A stretch of 64,000 nucleotides of DNA from JBCFAY01 sp038562375 (GTDB lineage: Bacteria > Bacillota > Clostridia > Christensenellales > CAG-138): contig JBCFAY010000010.1 in assembly GCA_038562375.1 (NCBI GenBank), positions 58,185-122,184 on the forward strand. The letters run 5' to 3'. The position numbers and the translations under genes are program-made. Below the pieces are notes generated by a model. It was not told the origin of the DNA. It ran no database searches and was given only the letters and a program-made list of their open reading frames with translations. Position 1 is the first letter of the stretch; every line of letters begins with the position of its first letter. This document shows positions 58,925 through 64,000 of the stretch, piece after piece.

Positions 58925-59371
58925 ATGAGCAACAAAAAAATCATTCGTATCATTGTAGGATTACTTCTGTTGGGATTCGTGATTTACTTGGCTATTCCAT
59001 ATCATCCGCCTTTAGATGATATCGAAAGGCCGACGATTGGCATTGTCATCCCTAATCAGGAGTGGCAGGAATTAACCGGCAGCCCCAAAAAACAAATGTA
59101 TGATATTTTAGATCGAGTGAAGGTCCAAAAGTTTACATTGGACATTTTTCCGCAAAGACACTACAGTCAAGATTACTATGTGATATTTATCAGCGGCAAC
59201 AGGTCGTATGATCAAATTGAGTTGTTTCCGTATGGGGATTCGATGAATGGACGGCTGCCGTATGCTTATATTATAAGACGTTGGGGACCGAATTTTTCCT
59301 TTAGATCGAAACAGTTGATTGTAAATCTTGACGAATTTATCGAGGAACTGAAGGCAAATGATTTCATCTGA
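58925..59371 (+). CDS. membrane-anchored hypothetical protein
   Basis: A 148-aa protein, MSNKKIIRIIVGLLLLGFVI then YLAIPYHPPLDD: one N-terminal helix and an outside domain with GIVIPNQEWQELTGSPKKQMYDILDRVKVQKFTLDIF. Not recognised. It is preceded by the second copy of the sigma-island leader element and is probably a member of the same regulon. Confidence 0.6.
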   Translation: MSNKKIIRIIVGLLLLGFVIYLAIPYHPPLDDIERPTIGIVIPNQEWQELTGSPKKQMYDILDRVKVQKFTLDIFPQRHYSQDYYVIFISGNRSYDQIELFPYGDSMNGRLPYAYIIRRWGPNFSFRSKQLIVNLDEFIEELKANDFI

Positions 59372-59494
59372 AAAAACTTAGAGCAATGCCATAAGGTACT
59401 GCTTTAAGTTTTAAGGGATCATCCCCTTCTCTCCCCTGCGGACTGATTTAAGTTGCGCCGGGCGTTTGAGCCCAAGCTTTCTCGCGCGTTGGAT

Positions 59495-60409
59495 TCAGAT
59501 AATTGGAGTATCCGCATTGATCTGCTTTTTCTCTCCGATCGGCAATTCGCTTATCAAAGTAGAGCCTAAAACGAGGATTGCTCCCACGACGCCCCATAGG
59601 GTGAGCTGCTCCCGCAAGAATACTGCCGACAATAGGATTGCGACAACCGGATCGATATAGCTAAGCAAGGCGACGGTCTGCGTTCTCAGATGTTCGATCG
59701 ATCCAAAATACAAAGCATAACCGATACCTGTCTGCAGGGCGCCCAAGATGATGAGCATCACGATTGTAAGCGGTGAAAATGTAAGCTGTGCAAGGTTTTC
59801 ACTCAGCAATGTGTACGGGAGCAAAATAACGGCGGCGACCGCCAACTGTACGATCGTCTTGTCATAAGCGGAAACATTTTTGATATTCATATTCAATATT
59901 ACAATGCCCGCGTAGAGCAAAGCCGCGCCCAAGCCGAGCAGGATCCCCGTAAGATCGCCGATTCCCGTGAAGCCTGTTTGCAAAATACCGGATACGAAAA
60001 CCATGCCTATAAGGGCGACCGCCACGCAGAGGATCTTTTTGCCCGTGAGTTTTTCTTTGAAGAATAGGGGTGAAACCAGAATAACGAACATGGGCGCCAT
60101 ATAATAGCACAGTGTTGCCGTTGCAACAGTCGTGTACCGATAGGCCTCAAATAACAGGATCCAGTTGATGCCGATCATCGCGCCGGATAAGCAAAGGAAC
60201 AGGAGATTGCGACGTATGGCGTTCCATGAAAGCTTATCTTTTTTAATAAACACAACCATAAGCAGAAACAGCATACCGATAACGCCCCTTGCCAACGCGA
60301 TCAGGCTTGACGGCAACGGGATGAACTTTCTGAATATGCCGATTGTACCGAATAGGAACGTCGATAGGATTAAAAGCAGTTTTGATCTGTTTACAACTTT
60401 TTCGTTCAT
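59495..60409 (-). CDS. EamA-family (DMT superfamily) transporter
   Basis: A 304-aa permease with ten hydrophobic spans in two EamA repeats (LSTFLFGTIGIFRKFIPLPSSLIALARGVIG; LGAALLYAGIVILNMNIKNV; YALYFGSIEHLRTQTVALLSYIDPVVAILLSAVFLREQLT). It probably exports amino acids or metabolites. Start MNEKVVNRSKLLL at 60409 has GGGAG 5 bp upstream; ATG 60433 would add eight residues. Confidence 0.9.
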   Translation of the reverse strand: MNEKVVNRSKLLLILSTFLFGTIGIFRKFIPLPSSLIALARGVIGMLFLLMVVFIKKDKLSWNAIRRNLLFLCLSGAMIGINWILLFEAYRYTTVATATLCYYMAPMFVILVSPLFFKEKLTGKKILCVAVALIGMVFVSGILQTGFTGIGDLTGILLGLGAALLYAGIVILNMNIKNVSAYDKTIVQLAVAAVILLPYTLLSENLAQLTFSPLTIVMLIILGALQTGIGYALYFGSIEHLRTQTVALLSYIDPVVAILLSAVFLREQLTLWGVVGAILVLGSTLISELPIGEKKQINADTPII

Positions 60410-60711
60410 ACGGCTCCCAACTTCATGCTCCATGATTCCTTTATTATATTGCCGATCCGTGTACATTACCAGCGCTATAAAAATAACCGGTCTCCCGGCT
60501 CTTAATTTGCACTTATGTGATCCGAATTTTGGGATGATGAAAGGGGCGTGGGGCTTATGGTTCCGGAAGCTGGACAAGGGGACGAAGCCGAACGGCCGGA
60601 CAATGCCGGACAATGCCGGACGAGACGGCCCGGATGCCTTGCCTTTTGGCGAGGCTGTATAAGACGAATGAACCGCCGATTATCCTGTTTCCTGCTCTTG
60701 GTATTGTAGCT

Positions 60712-61089
60712 TTATGCCTTCACGATCCGTGCCTTGGCGGTTTCTACCCTGTAGTGTTTTATAGCGGCTTCATGCTTCTTCAGCACTTTTTTAAATTTCT
60801 TGCGGTTATCGAGCGTTCGTTGCGCGATATATTCGGACGCCTCCTTATCGTAAGTGGTGTTTTCTATTTTATAAGGGGTTTCACAAACAGGACAAAAAAC
60901 GAAATAATTGATATGATCGAAAACATCGTCATATCGCGCCAAATCATCGATATCAATTGTAAAGACTGTTCCGCATTTTCCGCAGCTGCATTCAAGAGAC
61001 CAATCCTTTACCAGCGCCGCGGCTCTATCCCTCTTTTGTTTTTCAATTTCTTTGTCGCTTAGTTTGACTCCCTGCTTTATGATTTTCAT
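60712..61089 (-). CDS. small zinc-ribbon-like protein
   Basis: A 125-aa protein, MKIIKQGVKLSDKEIEKQKR and on. It has Cys in CSCGKCGTVF and CPVCETPY, spaced as a zinc ribbon, and a basic C-terminal helix (NRKKFKKVLKKHEAAIKHYRVETAK). Resembles small phage or plasmid DNA-binding zinc proteins. GGAAGG precedes the ATG. Confidence 0.7.
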   Translation of the reverse strand: MKIIKQGVKLSDKEIEKQKRDRAAALVKDWSLECSCGKCGTVFTIDIDDLARYDDVFDHINYFVFCPVCETPYKIENTTYDKEASEYIAQRTLDNRKKFKKVLKKHEAAIKHYRVETAKARIVKA

Positions 61090-61368
61090 ATAAAACCTTC
61101 CTGCGAATGATCTTTCCTTTTATTGATATACAATTTAAACCCATTGTCAATCCTTTCCGCCGCGAAAGAATGCAAAGACGTTCATTTGTCTTGCAGACCA
61201 AAGGGGGACCAAGACAAAAAAACGTCCGCTTGCCCGTATCCGATGGGGAAAAAACTGCATACATTCATGCCGATGACGCCGCGCGGGCTATCAAAATCGG
61301 CCGGGGTGGGATATAATGGATATGTTGAAGGATCGCGTCGGTTATAACGAAAGCGAGGAGCGTCGGAT
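61090..61368. other. intergenic region
   Basis: Contains TATAAT at about 61313 ahead of the lipoprotein gene and a GAGGAGC ribosome site at about 61355. No other feature is supported. Confidence 0.4.
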
Positions 61369-62994
61369 ATGAGAAGCTGCGGGGAATCTCATGCGCAGGG
61401 CGGTCGGATCACCTCGGTCCGCTTTCGCCGGTTGCGCTTATCCACGGTTGTATTGGTCGCCACATGTCTTATCGCCTGCATGGGCATCCTGCCCGGGTGC
61501 TCCCCGGAGACGGGGCAGACGGACCAAAGCTCCGCCGCGGCCGGGACGGAACGGCTGCTCGGGGATTTATACAGCGCCGATATATACACCCGGACGGAAG
61601 CGGCGGCGGCCCTCGGCCGGCAGAAGGAAGCGCAGGCGGTAGACCCCCTGATCGAATACCTGAAGGACGGTATGGACGCATACAGCGGGTACACCGCGCG
61701 CGAGGAAATTGTGTTCCTGCAAACCGTGATCGCGGCGCTGGGGGAGATCGGCGATGAAAGGGCCGTTGAGCCGTTGCTCGATATCCATAAAAGCGCGGAG
61801 GATCGTGGGATACGCTTCGGAGCGTCCGCGCGCGACGCGCTCATCATGATCGGGGAGAGCGCGATAGAGCCGCTGATCGCCTCAATGGAAGGCGAAAACA
61901 CGGATTATACGCGGCGGGTCATCGGCATGCTGGGGAAGATCGGCGGAGAACGCGCCGTTGGGATATTGGCCGGTTACCTTGATGATCCCGACCTGGGCTA
62001 TGATGCCGTGGCGGCTTTGGGGGACACCGGCGAGAGCAGCGCGGTCCCATACCTTGAGGAGTGCCTGAACAACGATTATGGTTTAACCTCTCGGGCGGCT
62101 GAAGCGCTGGGAAAAATCGGGACGCCGGAGGCCGAGCGGGCGCTGATCGCGGCGCTGCACAATCCGGATGCGGAAACGCTCAGCGGGGTGCCCACAGCGC
62201 TGGGAAGCTTTAAAAACCGGGACGCGATCGACGCTTTGATTGCGGCCAGAGCGAAGGTCGAATACACGCACGTGGTCGATTTCGGATCGGAATTGGACAG
62301 AGTGCTGATTGCGATGGGGGCGGACGCCGTCGAGCCGCTGCTCTTAAGGCTGGGCGAGCATGATGAACAGAATGACCGCCCCTGGCTCCTATACATTCTG
62401 GGCGCGATCAGGGACGCGCGCGCGGTGGCGCCGCTGATCGCGATCATGCGGGATGAGGGCGATGAATGCCGGGGCAACGCGGCGGAGACGTTGGGCAAAA
62501 TCGGGGACGAGTCCGCCGTCGGACCGCTCATCGACACGATGCTGGATTATTACAGCGCCGGGCGGCGGGATTTCGACAGCTTCGGCTGGGATGTGGCGAA
62601 AGCGCTCGGCAGCATCGGAAACGAGCAGGCGGTTTCCGCGCTCCTTTCCGCGCTGGACAGTTATCACGAGGTTTACACGCGGATGGAAATTGCCGACGCC
62701 GTTTCGATGGTCGATGACCCGCGGTGCGTCGGCCGGCTGGAGAAGGCGCTGGAGGAAAAGGACCTGACGGTGGTAGCAGGCGTAATCGAATATTATATCC
62801 GGCTGGGGAAAGAAGGTTCCGAAGAAACGCTGATCGCCACGCTGAAGGATTTTTACTATACAACAGCCGTCCCCCTTTACAGCAGCGGCAACGAGACGCT
62901 GAAGCAGGCCGCTCTGGACTGGGCGGGCGAGAACGGATACGTTTTCAGGATCACCGGCTTCGGGCCCTCGGCAGCCTGGGGTTCGGGAGGTTGA
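61369..62994 (+). CDS. HEAT-repeat (PBS lyase-like) lipoprotein B
   Basis: A 541-aa lipoprotein. Long N-terminus then signal VVLVATCLIACMGILPGC, followed by about ten HEAT units (EAAAALGRQKEAQAVDPLIEYL, IAALGEIGDERAVEPLLDI, AETLGKIGDESAVGPLIDTM). C-terminal LDWAGENGY ... AAWGSGG matches the end of the paralog at 36384. Richer in GC than paralog A, so the split is old. The long N-terminus suggests that the true start may be further in. Probably a surface scaffold. Confidence 0.82.
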   Translation: MRSCGESHAQGGRITSVRFRRLRLSTVVLVATCLIACMGILPGCSPETGQTDQSSAAAGTERLLGDLYSADIYTRTEAAAALGRQKEAQAVDPLIEYLKDGMDAYSGYTAREEIVFLQTVIAALGEIGDERAVEPLLDIHKSAEDRGIRFGASARDALIMIGESAIEPLIASMEGENTDYTRRVIGMLGKIGGERAVGILAGYLDDPDLGYDAVAALGDTGESSAVPYLEECLNNDYGLTSRAAEALGKIGTPEAERALIAALHNPDAETLSGVPTALGSFKNRDAIDALIAARAKVEYTHVVDFGSELDRVLIAMGADAVEPLLLRLGEHDEQNDRPWLLYILGAIRDARAVAPLIAIMRDEGDECRGNAAETLGKIGDESAVGPLIDTMLDYYSAGRRDFDSFGWDVAKALGSIGNEQAVSALLSALDSYHEVYTRMEIADAVSMVDDPRCVGRLEKALEEKDLTVVAGVIEYYIRLGKEGSEETLIATLKDFYYTTAVPLYSSGNETLKQAALDWAGENGYVFRITGFGPSAAWGSGG

Positions 62995-63077
62995 CAAGAG
63001 TATCTCGAATGAACTGTCCGCTTGCAAGATAGGAGAACCATCCCCTTGTCTTCGGGACGAAGTCGCACAAAAAGCGA

Positions 63078-63155
63078 ACTGTTCCTACAGGCATTGCACC
63101 AAGATCCATGCGGCGGCATTGAAAAGATGCCCCTGAATGCCCCTGTCCATGCCCC
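63078..63155 (+). pseudogene. 3' remnant of a DUF1492/RinA-like gene
   Basis: Codons read NCSYRHCTKIHAAALKRCP and stop, the same end as the protein at 55603. The DNA 63083-63155 matches 55942-56014 with only scattered changes, including 19 bp beyond the stop. It is the far end of a duplication or recombination that brackets the 56-63 kb segment. Confidence 0.8.
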
Positions 63156-63397
63156 TATTATTTATGGTAATGTGTAAGCGGTAAAAGAATATTTTGCAGA
63201 CAAGCCCATGGCAAAGGCCTTCTGACCAAGAAGCGCTGAACCGTGGGCTTATGTTTTTAAAATCTTGACAGGGGCACGGGGACGTTCATTTATCTGCTCG
63301 CTTCCCGCAGAGGCGTCCGGCAGGTTCCCCGTACCTAAAATGGAATACCCCGCTTTCCGAATCGTCGCGGTTAAGTAAGAATGGAGGACATCACAGT
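63156..63397. other. intergenic region
   Basis: An inverted pair AAGCCCATGG/CCGTGGGCTT (about 63204-63250) forms a loose hairpin. GGGGCACGGGGACGTTCATT near 63271 is REP-like. No gene is supported. Confidence 0.45.
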
Positions 63398-64000
63398 ATG
63401 GCGCAGTCATCGAAAAAAGACGCTTTAAAAGACATTGCCTACACGCCGGACGGTACGCCGGTGCCGAAATCAGCGCTCAACAACAAGGGGCTGTTGGAAA
63501 TCCTCGGCGTGGCGCTGGCAAAACAGCGGGAGAAGCTGAAGGGCTATACCATCACGCCGGTAGGTACACCCATCCCCAAGCCACCGTCAAAGAACACGCC
63601 AAAGCAAACGGCCGCCGACACGGCGAAGCAGACCGGCAAGGATACTCAGGAGAAGTCCAAAAGTACAGCATCCGCATCCAGCGGGACGCCGGTCCGGCAG
63701 AGCGGCAAGCCTGCCTCGATTTTGCCGGAGGGTTATGCCTATGCGCCGGACGGTACGCCCGTGCCGGAATTCGCCCTCCATAACCCGGGGATTTTGGAGG
63801 CCTTCGGCGCGGCGTGGGCAAAAGCGCAGGAGGAGCTGAAGGATTATAACGTCACGCCGGAGGGCGTGCGCATTCCAAAGGATTTTAAGCCCGCATCGAT
63901 TTTGCCGGAGGGTTATGCCTATGCGCCGGACGGTACGCCCGTGCCGGAATTCGCCCTCCATAACCCGGGGATTTTGGAGGCCTTCGGCGCGGCGTGGGCG
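63398..64000 (+). CDS. repeat protein with 60-residue tandem units (partial)
   Basis: Starts MAQSSKKDALKDIAYTPDGT with GGAGGA 10 bp upstream and stays open to the window edge (201 codons). The first unit is diverged. From residue about 107 the unit ASILPEGYAYAPDGTPVPEF then ALHNPGILEAFGAAWA repeats with a 60-residue period. DNA 63716-63819 is identical to 63896-63999. There is no signal peptide. A Lys/Thr/Ser-rich linker (KQTAADTAKQTGKDTQEKSK) separates unit 1 from the rest. Not a family I recognise. Confidence 0.75.
   Translation, partial: MAQSSKKDALKDIAYTPDGTPVPKSALNNKGLLEILGVALAKQREKLKGYTITPVGTPIPKPPSKNTPKQTAADTAKQTGKDTQEKSKSTASASSGTPVRQSGKPASILPEGYAYAPDGTPVPEFALHNPGILEAFGAAWAKAQEELKDYNVTPEGVRIPKDFKPASILPEGYAYAPDGTPVPEFALHNPGILEAFGAAWA
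63716..64000 (+). repeat. 180-bp tandem repeat inside the last gene
   Basis: Two units, 63716 onward and 63896 onward, are identical over 104 bp before the window ends. Identity at synonymous sites means recent expansion or gene conversion. Confidence 0.9.

Noticed and set aside
1..64000. Insertion sequences with transposase genes
   Set aside because: No DDE or other transposase motif was found on either strand in the translated frames.

Overview
The window looks like a chromosomal segment of an anaerobic, Gram-positive-type Clostridia bacterium, perhaps an uncultured gut lineage such as Christensenellales. This rests on inference from gene content: indolepyruvate:ferredoxin oxidoreductase, a flavodiiron protein, the tilS-hpt-ftsH cluster, strong AGGAGG ribosome binding sites, SmpB/tmRNA, and several clostridial small-protein families (DUF1540, DUF4332, YcxB-like). 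No rRNA or tRNA gene was found; the only RNA gene I can assign firmly is ssrA (tmRNA).

Layout. 0-17.8 kb is a GC-rich housekeeping core: a TetR-regulator start with a tandem operator, iorAB, a glycerophosphodiesterase, a QueT-like permease, a zinc phospholipase-like protein, tilS, hpt, ftsH, a thioesterase, a PHP phosphoesterase, prs, deoC, an AI-2E family permease, then smpB-lysA-ssrA. 17.8-26.4 kb is an AT-richer accessory stretch directly behind ssrA. It is studded with copies of a repeat whose ends mimic the tmRNA T-arm and acceptor tail. Between the copies sit two DUF4332 paralogs, an XRE/57-aa divergent pair, a second lysA-like gene, a DUF1540 protein, a YcxB-like membrane protein, an ArsR remnant, and a pentapeptide-repeat protein with a TIR-like C-terminal domain. 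26.4-31.2 kb holds a small regulon: a PucR-type regulator, a monomethylamine-methyltransferase (MtmB) homolog with cysteine where MtmB has pyrrolysine, and a BMP/PnrA-type binding lipoprotein.

31.5-50.3 kb is mixed: lipoproteins, a cupin, an XRE/membrane-protein pair, a Cys-rich 30-aa microprotein, an extra DNA polymerase sliding clamp, a HEAT-repeat lipoprotein, a WYL regulator divergent from an isochorismatase, an FAD oxidoreductase, a very large but frameshifted PAS/GAF hybrid sensor kinase, alanine racemase, a flavodiiron protein and a flavodoxin. 50.3-56.0 kb is a decayed prophage: an S24 repressor with a divergent switch, SSB, a DnaD-like initiator carrying an exact 33-bp tmRNA tail in frame, a G39P-like helicase loader and a DUF1492/RinA-like late regulator. 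No integrase, terminase or virion genes are seen. 56.2-59.4 kb is an AT-rich sigma/anti-sigma island with a duplicated promoter-leader element in front of a 42-aa peptide and a membrane-anchored protein. The rest holds an EamA permease, a zinc-ribbon protein, a second HEAT lipoprotein, a duplicate of the DUF1492 gene end, and the start of a protein built of near-identical 60-residue repeats that runs off the window.

Themes worth attention are the tmRNA-tail repeat family, the non-pyrrolysine MtmB locus, a recurrent geometry of -10 box exactly 7 nt before ATG (leaderless mRNAs), and the sigma island. All functional calls are from reading translated sequence by eye; no database search was run.
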